Positions 18,623 through 25,677 of a DNA stretch of 64,000 nt are shown here, piece after piece. Below the pieces are notes generated by a model, which made no database searches, was not told where the DNA came from, and saw only the letters and a list, made by a program, of their open reading frames with translations. Origin of the DNA: Burkholderia sp. WP9 (GTDB taxonomy: Bacteria > Pseudomonadota > Gammaproteobacteria > Burkholderiales > Burkholderiaceae). The DNA lies in contig NZ_FNTG01000001.1 of assembly GCF_900104795.1 (NCBI RefSeq), positions 1,054,001-1,118,000 of the forward strand. Reading direction: 5' to 3'. The position numbers and the translations under genes were made by a program. Within the stretch, counting starts at the first letter, position 1. Each line of letters begins with the position of its first letter.

Positions 18623-19609
18623 TCATACCGGCGCGCGATACGTGCCTTCGTCAACCGGAAGACCCGCGCAAGGCGTGCCGAGAAACGCGCGCAGATCGGC
18701 CATGACGCGCTCCGGCGCTTCTTCCATGGGAATGTGGCCGAGCCCCGCATACATGACCGATTTCGCGCGCGGAATGCGGCTCGCGAATTCAGCCGCATGC
18801 GCCGTCGGAATCCAGCGATCCTTCGCACCCCATAGCACCAGCGCCGGCACGTCCAAGGTCTTCAGCACGTCCGTGTCGACTTCCTTGAAGTCGAGCGTGG
18901 GCACCATCTTGCCGATTGCTTCGCGCGTGCCTTCGCCGTGGAAGAACTCGACGTAGCGGCGCAGTGTCACCGCGTCGATCTTGTGCGGATCGCCATAGAC
19001 ATTGCGCACCGCGCTTTTGATGATGGCCTCGGGCAGCCACCACGGCGAACTGACCCGCACCAGCGCGCTATTGAACAGGCCGATGTAAATCGGCAGCTTC
19101 ATCGGGAAGCCGGCCGAGTCGATCAGCACGAGCCGTTCAACGGCTTCGCCATGTCGAACCGCGTAGTCCCACGAGATCAGCCCGCCGAGTGAATTGCCAA
19201 TGAAGGTCGCGCGCGAGACGGCGAGTGCCTGCAGGAACGTGTCGATGAAACGACGATAGGTCGGCAGATTCATCGTTTCGATTGCGCCGCTGCTGGAACG
19301 CAACGGTCCTGTCACGCCGAACGGCGGGAGATCGAGGCGGATCACGCGATACTCGCGCTTGAGTTCGTCGGCGACCCGATTCCACGTGTGCAGCGAAGAC
19401 GCGAAGCCGTGGATCATCACGATGATGTCGCCGCTGCCTTCGTCGACGTAATGCACGTCGGCGCCCATGATCTTCACGAATCTGGAGCCGCTTTGCGTGT
19501 AGCGCCGCCGCAGTTCTTCGCGCGGCACGCTGGTGATGCCGAGGCGCGCGGCGAGCGAGCGCGACGGCAACGGGTTGGAGGCGGACGTGCTGGAGTCGAT
19601 GCTTGCCAT
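18623..19609 (-). CDS. Alpha/beta hydrolase
   Basis: A 328-residue esterase/lipase-like hydrolase. The catalytic triad is readable: nucleophile Ser140 in GNSLGG, Asp264 in WGAKDRWIP, and His292 in GLGHIPMEE, with the oxyanion-hole HGFASS at 67-72. A GGGAG ribosome site precedes the ATG at 19609. It lies 92 bases downstream of the Baeyer-Villiger-type monooxygenase on the same strand, so the two are probably co-transcribed. A likely role, by inference, is hydrolysis of the ester or lactone that the monooxygenase makes. No clear secretion signal is visible. Confidence 0.9.
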   Translation of the reverse strand: MASIDSSTSASNPLPSRSLAARLGITSVPREELRRRYTQSGSRFVKIMGADVHYVDEGSGDIIVMIHGFASSLHTWNRVADELKREYRVIRLDLPPFGVTGPLRSSSGAIETMNLPTYRRFIDTFLQALAVSRATFIGNSLGGLISWDYAVRHGEAVERLVLIDSAGFPMKLPIYIGLFNSALVRVSSPWWLPEAIIKSAVRNVYGDPHKIDAVTLRRYVEFFHGEGTREAIGKMVPTLDFKEVDTDVLKTLDVPALVLWGAKDRWIPTAHAAEFASRIPRAKSVMYAGLGHIPMEEAPERVMADLRAFLGTPCAGLPVDEGTYRAPV

Positions 19610-19701
19610 GGTTGTTGTCTCCCTTTTGGTTCGATTGGCTTCGAATCGGATTGCATCGGCGGCGTCTCACTCTCCCAGTCCATCAGCCACCGCTCATGTC
19701 G

Positions 19702-21219
19702 TCAGGGCGCGAAGCGATAGTCGTGCGGACGCACGCGCCGCGTGCGTTTGCGAAAGCTGAAAGTGAAGCCGGGCCACAACGCAGTGACCTTGCCGCTTCG
19801 GGTCTGATACCAGCTGTGACAGCCGCTCACCCATACGGAGTGCTGCATGTCCTTCTGCAAACGCGCGTTGAACTCGCGCTGCACGTCGGGCCGCAGAGTC
19901 ATCGTGCGTGCCTTGCGGCGGCGCAGTACGCGCAGGCAATCGGCGATGTACTGCACTTGCGACTCGATCATGTAGATCATCGAGTTGTGGCCGAGCCCGG
20001 TATTCGGGCCGACGATCATGAAGAAGTTCGGGAAGTTCGCAATGCTGACGCCGAGGTAGGCCTCCGGTCCGTCGCGCAGCCACAGGGCGCCGAGATCCGC
20101 ACCGTCGAGGCCGGTCACGTCGAAGGGCGCGCCGACGTCGTTGACCTGAAAGCCCGTGCCGCAGATGAGCGCGTCGGCGCGATGATGCGCGCCATCTTCG
20201 GTCACGATACCGTCGGCGACGATCTCGCGAATGCCGCTTGTCACTACGTCCACGTTCGGCTGGCTGAGCGCGGGATAGTAGTCGCTCGAAAGCAGCACGC
20301 GCTTGCAGCCGAGGCGGTAGTTCGGCGTGACCTTGGCGCGCAGTGCGGGGTCCTTGACGCGCCGTTCGAGATAGCTCAGGCCGAACTTCATCGGCACTTT
20401 CATCAGTTTCGGATTGACCACGAACGCGATAGCGCGCGATTCGAGTTGCCAGTAGATCGCGCTGCGCACGAAGCGCTGCGTGAACGGCAGATGCCGGAAC
20501 AGCCACTGGGCGCGCGCGTCGATCGGCTTGTCGGGTTTGGGCATGACCCATGGCGCGGTGCGCTGGAACAGATCGAGGTGCGCGACGCGCGGCTGGATTT
20601 GCGGCACGAACTGGATCGCGCTTGCGCCGGTGCCGATTACCGCGACGCGTTTGCCGTCGAGCGGATACGCGTGGTCCCAGCGCGCCGAATGAAACAGCTT
20701 GCCTTCGAAGCGTTCCAGCCCTGCGATTCGCGGCATGGCCGGGCGCGACAGCGGGCCGCTCGCGGCGATCACGACGTCGGCTTCGACGCTTTCACGCACG
20801 CCATTCACATCGAGTTCGACGCACCAGACCTGGCGTGCTTCGTCGAAACGCGCCGCGCTCGCGCGCGCGTTGTAGCGCACGTAGCGGTCCACGCCATATT
20901 TGCGGGCGCAATGCTTCAGATAAGCGAAAATCTCGGCCTGGCCGCCGAACGCACGCGACCACGCCGGATTCGGCTCGAACGAAAACGAATAGAGATGCGA
21001 GGGCACGTCGCAGGCCGCGCCGGGATAGGTGTTGTCGCGCCACGTACCACCGATATCGCCGGCAGCCTCGTAAATCGTGAACGAGGTGATGCCCATGCGT
21101 TGCAGGCGAATTGCCATGCCGATGCCGGCAAAGCCGCTTCCGACAATCGCGATACGTGGCGCGGCAGGTGGGGCGGCAGGCGGGGCGGATGAGGCAGGCG
21201 TCACGGCGGTCTCCGGCAT
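19702..21219 (-). CDS. FAD-dependent monooxygenase, Baeyer-Villiger type
   Basis: A 505-residue flavoprotein monooxygenase. It has two Rossmann dinucleotide motifs, GSGFAG at 27-32 for FAD and GTGASA at 196-201 for NADPH. Between them lies the complete Baeyer-Villiger fingerprint FxGxxxHxxxW, as FEGKLFHSARW (171-181). GGTWRDNTYPGAACDVPSHLYS is also characteristic. Such enzymes insert oxygen next to a ketone to give an ester or lactone. The Pro/Ala-rich first 20 residues are probably disordered. It forms a likely operon with the downstream hydrolase and faces a TetR-family gene across a tandem operator. Confidence 0.92.
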   Translation of the reverse strand: MPETAVTPASSAPPAAPPAAPRIAIVGSGFAGIGMAIRLQRMGITSFTIYEAAGDIGGTWRDNTYPGAACDVPSHLYSFSFEPNPAWSRAFGGQAEIFAYLKHCARKYGVDRYVRYNARASAARFDEARQVWCVELDVNGVRESVEADVVIAASGPLSRPAMPRIAGLERFEGKLFHSARWDHAYPLDGKRVAVIGTGASAIQFVPQIQPRVAHLDLFQRTAPWVMPKPDKPIDARAQWLFRHLPFTQRFVRSAIYWQLESRAIAFVVNPKLMKVPMKFGLSYLERRVKDPALRAKVTPNYRLGCKRVLLSSDYYPALSQPNVDVVTSGIREIVADGIVTEDGAHHRADALICGTGFQVNDVGAPFDVTGLDGADLGALWLRDGPEAYLGVSIANFPNFFMIVGPNTGLGHNSMIYMIESQVQYIADCLRVLRRRKARTMTLRPDVQREFNARLQKDMQHSVWVSGCHSWYQTRSGKVTALWPGFTFSFRKRTRRVRPHDYRFAP

Positions 21220-21235
21220 GGGGCGAATTGCATGC

Positions 21236-21285
21236 GTATACAGATGTCTACTTCAGCATAACGCGCAGGGTAGACAACTGTACAC
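21236..21285. promoter_or_regulatory. Tandem palindromic operator in the monooxygenase/TetR divergent region
   Basis: Two copies of a 16-bp imperfect palindrome of the form GTAnACAnnTGTnnAC: GTATACAGATGTCTAC (21236-21251) and GTAGACAACTGTACAC (21270-21285). They are 34 bp apart, and each arm matches the reverse complement of the other at 14 of 16 positions. Lying between the two divergent starts, they are the obvious binding sites for the adjacent TetR-type regulator. Confidence 0.7.
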
Positions 21286-21349
21286 CTCGCGTCAAGATCG
21301 TTTAGAGTGTTGCTATTAAACGCGCGTGACGCGCCTCGATTGAATCCAC

Positions 21350-22039
21350 ATGACATCCGTACCCGAAGCGGCGTCCACCGCCGAGCATGGCATTGCCGCG
21401 GGGCAGGAATTGCCGCCAGGCAAGCGCAAACTGATCGAAGCCGCATTGCGCCTGACCGCGGGCGGCCGCGGTTTTGCGAGCCTGGGTTTGCGCGAACTGG
21501 CGCGCGAGGCCGGGCTCAACCCCAACACGTTCTATCGTCATTTCAACACGCTCGACGATCTGGCGCGCGAAGCCGTCGAATCGGTGAGCCGCCGCTTGCG
21601 GCCGATGCTGCGTCGCGAGCGCTGGCTCGCTGCGCACGACGAGCCGCATAGCGTGCCGCGCCGTGCCTGCGTCGCGTTCTTTGCGTTCGCGCTGGAGAAC
21701 CGCGAGGCGTTTCTAAGCGCGCTGGCCGAATATCATGGCACGTCGAGGGCGTTGCGCGAGGCCGTGCGTGCGAACCTGCACGAGGTGTCGGCGGAAATGG
21801 CCGACGACGTCGTGCAACTGGATCTGATGCCGACGCTCTCGCGCGAAACCGTCGACGAGGTCTGCACGCAGACCGTGCTGCAACTGTTCCACTTGTCGGC
21901 GGAGTACATTCATGCGGACAGCGCACGCCGCGATGCGCTGGTCGCGTATGCGGAGCGCTTTATCGTGAGGTTGTTCGCGGGTTCGGCGTTGCTGGCGCAG
22001 CATGAGGCGGGCAGGGCGCCTTTCTCGATGCGCGCATGA
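21350..22039 (+). CDS. TetR family transcriptional regulator, FabR-like
   Basis: A 229-residue repressor. The N-terminal helix-turn-helix (FASLGLRELAREAGLNPNTF then YRHFNTLDDL, about residues 43-73) resembles that of FabR-type fatty-acid regulators, and the remaining helical part would bind the inducer. The first 20 residues are a poorly conserved leader. It is divergent from the monooxygenase-hydrolase pair, with 130 bases between the starts holding two copies of a palindrome, so it probably represses both that operon and itself. The inducing compound is unknown; a lipid-like or ketone ligand would fit. A terminator follows. Confidence 0.88.
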   Translation: MTSVPEAASTAEHGIAAGQELPPGKRKLIEAALRLTAGGRGFASLGLRELAREAGLNPNTFYRHFNTLDDLAREAVESVSRRLRPMLRRERWLAAHDEPHSVPRRACVAFFAFALENREAFLSALAEYHGTSRALREAVRANLHEVSAEMADDVVQLDLMPTLSRETVDEVCTQTVLQLFHLSAEYIHADSARRDALVAYAERFIVRLFAGSALLAQHEAGRAPFSMRA

Positions 22040-22090
22040 AGGCGGAGGTTTGAAGCCCGAAGCCTGAAATCTGAACCGCAGCGCCATAAC

Positions 22091-22121
22091 GAAAACAGGC
22101 TCCATGAAGGAGCCTGTTTTC
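22091..22121. terminator. Bidirectional rho-independent terminator
   Basis: AAAACAGGCTCC (22092-22103) pairs perfectly with GGAGCCTGTTTT (22109-22120) around a 5-base loop. It stands between the TetR gene and the convergent TPR gene, and its A/T ends let it act both ways. Confidence 0.9.
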
Positions 22122-22168
22122 ATCCACGCATGCCTGCGCGACTGATTGAATCTCAGCCGCGACTGGGC

Positions 22169-23359
22169 TCAGGTGTCGTTCCAGCCGCCGGAGTCGTCGT
22201 TGCTGCCCATATCGACGCCGCCGCTGTTGTCGCTCCAGTCGTTCGAGCCCTGGCCAAAGTCGAGGCCACCGCCATTGCCGCCGTCATTGCCACGGCGGCG
22301 CGCTTCGTCGTCGACGACCACGTCACGCTCCACCACGCGCTCACGCCCGGAATTCAGCGCTTCACCAAGCAGCACGCCAGTCAGCAGACCGCCCATGCCG
22401 CCGCCAAAACCGCCGCCGCCTTGCTGCACGATGACCTGCGGCTGTTGCTGATACGGTCCTTGCTGCGGATAGGGCGCTTGCGGCGGATTGCCGAAACGTT
22501 CGGCTTCCTGCGCATAAGGCGACTGTTGCGTGCCGGCGGCCGGCGCGGCATACGGATCGGGCTTGCCATCCACCCGTGCGCGCAGACTGCCGAGGCGTTG
22601 TTCGAGTTCGTCGAGCTGATACGGCGGCACCGGACTCTTGCTGTTCGACAGGGATTCGACGAGGCCGCGCAACTGGTCTTCGGTCGCTTCGACTTCCTTC
22701 TCCAGCGCCTCATGCCCTTGCACCGTGGAGAGCTTCACGTCGAGCTTGAGCGAACGCACGGTGTTGAGCATTTCAGTGGCGCGCTTGAGTTGCACGCGAC
22801 GATCGTCGTCGGCGCGCGTATCGCCCTGCGTACGGGCGCGACGCAAGGTCCAGCGCAGCACGAGCGCGATCACGCCGACGAGGACAAGAATGCCGATCCA
22901 CATGCCCACGCCCGGACCATGCCGTTGCGGCGCTTGCGACATCATGGCCGACTGCTGCTGCACGGCGGGCGCGGTCTGCTGCACGAACGGGTTGGCCGCG
23001 TGGCTCGTGGTGTTGCCGGCCGCCGCGCCCGCGCGTTCCGCGTCCTTGCGAATGCGTGCTTCGGTTTGCGCGAAACGGGTCGGGTCGGTGAAGCGGATTT
23101 GCGGGTCGAGGGTCTTGGCCTGTTGCACCTGCGCGAGGGCGTCGGCGGAACGGCCTTCACGGTCGAGCACCTGGGCGTACAGATAATGCGCGCGCGCATT
23201 GTTCGGATGCGCCTGCAGCACTTCGCTCAGGCCGGCGTCGGCTTGTTGCCAGTTGCCTTGCGACATGGCCGATTCGATCTGCTGAACCGTCGGCACGGCG
23301 AACGCCGCAGCCGACACGAACAGCAGTGAGGCAAACGCGGTTGCGAGGAATTTTTTCAT
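22169..23359 (-). CDS. TPR and Gly-rich membrane protein, PspA partner
   Basis: A 396-residue protein. Residues 1-21 are a signal peptide. About 25-90 is a tetratricopeptide-like helical repeat (NWQQADAGLSEVLQAHPNNARAHYLYAQVLDREGRSADAL). A membrane helix follows at 151-170, then a cytoplasmic or periplasmic coiled region. The tail contains QQ/PY-rich sequence, a GGGGFGGGMGGLLTGVLLGEAL segment and an Asp/Gly/Asn-rich acidic end. The start ATG at 23359 begins the signal peptide. It lies 88 bases downstream of the PspA-like gene, so they are probably one operon. Function is unknown; the pairing suggests a membrane-stress or membrane-scaffold role. Confidence 0.8.
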   Translation of the reverse strand: MKKFLATAFASLLFVSAAAFAVPTVQQIESAMSQGNWQQADAGLSEVLQAHPNNARAHYLYAQVLDREGRSADALAQVQQAKTLDPQIRFTDPTRFAQTEARIRKDAERAGAAAGNTTSHAANPFVQQTAPAVQQQSAMMSQAPQRHGPGVGMWIGILVLVGVIALVLRWTLRRARTQGDTRADDDRRVQLKRATEMLNTVRSLKLDVKLSTVQGHEALEKEVEATEDQLRGLVESLSNSKSPVPPYQLDELEQRLGSLRARVDGKPDPYAAPAAGTQQSPYAQEAERFGNPPQAPYPQQGPYQQQPQVIVQQGGGGFGGGMGGLLTGVLLGEALNSGRERVVERDVVVDDEARRRGNDGGNGGGLDFGQGSNDWSDNSGGVDMGSNDDSGGWNDT

Positions 23360-23447
23360 TTACGGACCGGGCGCGCTGCGCCCGTCTCCTTCAGTCGTTT
23401 CCGGCGGCTCACACAAGGGCCGCCGGTATGTACTGCTGCCGACGCAA

Positions 23448-24128
23448 TTACTGGGCCGGCGTGTTGATCTGCTTCTTCAACGCTTCGAGACGATCTTCGA
23501 CGGACGGACCGCGGTTCAGATCCGCGAGCTTGTCGTCGAGGGCCTTGCCACTCTTCACGTCGGCCGAATTCAGGCGCGCGTCCGAACGCGCATTCGACAG
23601 CGCAACCTTGTCTTCCAGCTTCTGGAAGTCCTCGGACAGATTCTTGCCGCCGATGCCGCCCAACGCCGTAGCCGCGACATCTTTCGCTTGAGCGATCTGC
23701 TGCTTGGCTTGCAGAATGTTCGAGCGTGCGTTCAGGTCGTTGCGACGGGTACGCATGTCTTCGATCTGACTCTTCAGCTGTGCCACCGACGGCTCCAGCG
23801 TGGTCAACTCCTTCGCCAGCGCATCGCGTTCGGCTTCGGCCGTGGCTTGCGCGCCGAGGGCTTCGCGCGCGAGCGCTTCGTCGCCGGATTGCAGCGCGCG
23901 TTTGGCGCCGTCTTCGTACTTCTTCGCCTTGTCCGCTGCAACATCGCGCTTGCTTTGCTGCGTGGCCACTTGTGCCTGAATCTCGATCAGCGAGTTCTCG
24001 GCTTTGGCGATGCTCTCGTCGAGTTCGCGCACGATCTGGCGCGAGTCGCGCGACGGATCCTGCACGGAATCGGCTGCGTCGTTCAGGAGACCTTTGAGCG
24101 TGCGCGAAATGCTGTCAAAAAGCGACAT
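23448..24128 (-). CDS. pspA: PspA/IM30 family protein
   Basis: A 226-residue, almost wholly helical protein of the PspA/IM30 (Vipp1) family, peripheral membrane proteins that bind and stabilise damaged inner membrane. The N-terminal amphipathic helix (MSLFDSISRTLKGLLNDAAD) and the long charged coiled coil (VRELDESIAKAENSLIEIQA...) are clear, and the C-terminus is shorter and Ala/Lys-rich. The ATG at 24128 has a strong site (TTGGAGGTTTT). The frame runs 66 codons further upstream without family similarity. It is followed by a TPR membrane protein gene rather than the usual pspBC. Confidence 0.9.
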   Translation of the reverse strand: MSLFDSISRTLKGLLNDAADSVQDPSRDSRQIVRELDESIAKAENSLIEIQAQVATQQSKRDVAADKAKKYEDGAKRALQSGDEALAREALGAQATAEAERDALAKELTTLEPSVAQLKSQIEDMRTRRNDLNARSNILQAKQQIAQAKDVAATALGGIGGKNLSEDFQKLEDKVALSNARSDARLNSADVKSGKALDDKLADLNRGPSVEDRLEALKKQINTPAQ

Positions 24129-24561
24129 GAAAACCTCCAAAGAATGTAAACGGCGCTGAATAACCCCGCGCGCCCAACTGCATTCAACTGCTACTTTACG
24201 CCGCCGCGCGCGAAGCTGCGCAACGTTCGGACCGGAGTTCGGGGCACCCGCACCGATTGCAATAGCGGCGGCGTAAATTGTCCCGTTCGATTGTCCGATT
24301 CGAATATCGAGCGGCGAGTTGTTCAATCGTTAAATCGCGCGGCGCGTCAATCCGACGCTCGCGGATATTACACCACGTGCTCTCTTAAAACCGCCTTAAA
24401 GGGAGCGATGACAGATTCGCCAACCTTGGCACATGTGTATTGCCGAAAGGGCTTGCTGAAAGGATTTGCCGAAAGCTCGCGCATTCGAATGAACGGACAT
24501 GTAACGATATGCAACGGTAACGTGCCCACTGGCATGGCGCGACAGGCATCGCACCAGATGG
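24129..24561. other. Upstream region of pspA
   Basis: A stretch of 433 bases between the end of the ribbon-helix-helix gene and the start of pspA, both on the minus strand. It is visibly AT-richer than the flanks and should hold the pspA promoter. I find no convincing gene in it. There is no clear sigma54 (GG-N10-GC) promoter that I would defend, although PspA genes are often sigma54-dependent. Confidence 0.5.
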
Positions 24562-25188
24562 TCAGGCGAAGCGGCCGCCCTTCGTGCTCGGATCACCGAG
24601 CGGATCGTCGTCTTCGTGCGCGCTGTCGAGGCGAGGGCGTTTGAGAACGCTGCGCAGTTGCGCTTCCGAGTCGGACGGGTCAGGCGCGGAGCCTTGCACC
24701 GAAGCCGCCTTGGCCGCCGCCACGCGCGCAACTGCCTCCGCGGTTGCCGCAGCTTCCTCGTCGATTTCGGCGGCGAGGGCGGCGGCGACGCCCGCCGGGA
24801 GCAAAGGCGCGGGTTCGCCTTCGACTGGCGCGCGCTGCGACTCACTCGCGACCGGCCTTGACGAAGCGGAACCTGCCTCGCTATGCGCGGACCCGCCGGT
24901 TGCACCATCGACACGCGTTTGCAGGGCCGGCGGCAGCGCGGCGCGTGCATGCCGCGTGCCGCGCGCGACCCGTTGCAGCGCGGCGTCGAGCGCGTCTGGC
25001 GCGCGTGGCGCGCGCAGCCGGTCGACGATGCTCGCCGCCTTCACCTGTTCGCTAGTCGCGCCGAAGCTCAGCACCGCGCGCCGCATCAGCTCGCTGACGC
25101 TGATGCCCAGATTCTCCGCTGTGGAGGTGATCGCGCGTTTCTGCGCGGTGGTGACGAATACGACGATGCGTTCGCTGGGCTTGTTCAT
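24562..25188 (-). CDS. Ribbon-helix-helix protein (MobC-like N-terminus) with Ala-rich tail
   Basis: A 208-residue protein. Residues 5-45 (SERIVVFVTTAQKRAITSTA, then ENLGISVSELMRRAVLSFGA) match the ribbon-helix-helix fold seen in plasmid mobilisation accessory (MobC) and related DNA-binding proteins. The rest is a long Ala-rich, low-complexity segment with a coiled-coil-like stretch (about 145-175) and an acidic end (DSAHEDDDPLGDPS). The ATG at 25188 is the start because similarity begins there. No relaxase or other mobilisation gene is nearby, so a chromosomal DNA-binding or regulatory role is more likely than conjugation. Confidence 0.7.
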   Translation of the reverse strand: MNKPSERIVVFVTTAQKRAITSTAENLGISVSELMRRAVLSFGATSEQVKAASIVDRLRAPRAPDALDAALQRVARGTRHARAALPPALQTRVDGATGGSAHSEAGSASSRPVASESQRAPVEGEPAPLLPAGVAAALAAEIDEEAAATAEAVARVAAAKAASVQGSAPDPSDSEAQLRSVLKRPRLDSAHEDDDPLGDPSTKGGRFA

Positions 25189-25677
25189 GGTCGGCTCGCA
25201 TACTTGTTGGCATGGGCGGTTCAAAGCGGGCATTTGGCGGACGCCGCGGCGCGCGCACGTGTTAGCGCGCGGAGTCCATCATATGACGAGTTGCTCCGAT
25301 GCGGAACGGGCGCGACGTGAAAATCCCGTGACATCAACGAGTTGTAGCGTTTGCGGGCGGCTTGTCCACAGGCCTTTCAACATTTTCTGTGAATAACTCC
25401 AGCGGGGCGCAAAAGCGCTCGTATCACTGCCCGGAACTACAGACTCCTTTCGCGCGAAGGGAATTCTTACAAAAAAACTAACTTGGAGCGCGCGCGATTT
25501 CTTTTAAAATGCGCTGTTACGTTGCGCCGGACAGTGTCCGGGCATGCCGTGCGGCCGGCCGGGGGCAAAGGGCCGCGCGGTGGTTTGCGCCTCAGGCTAC
25601 GCTGCTCGATCACGAACCATGTGCGCGCCATGAGCGCGTGCAGAAAGGCGTTCAGTCATGCGCCCACTATTCCAGTC
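25189..25677. other. Intergenic region upstream of the penicillin-binding protein gene
   Basis: About 490 bases without a convincing gene. It contains two sequences one base off the DnaA box, TTGTCCACA (25362-25370) and TGTGAATAA (25388-25396), and a sigma70-like promoter at 25483-25510. If translation starts at 25678, the leader is about 160 bases long and GC-rich. Confidence 0.5.
25483..25510 (+). promoter_or_regulatory. Sigma70-like promoter of the class A PBP gene
   Basis: TTGGAG (25483-25488), 16 bases, TAAAAT (25505-25510), embedded in AT-rich sequence after a poly-A tract (25471-25477), which may act as an UP element. Confidence 0.6.
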
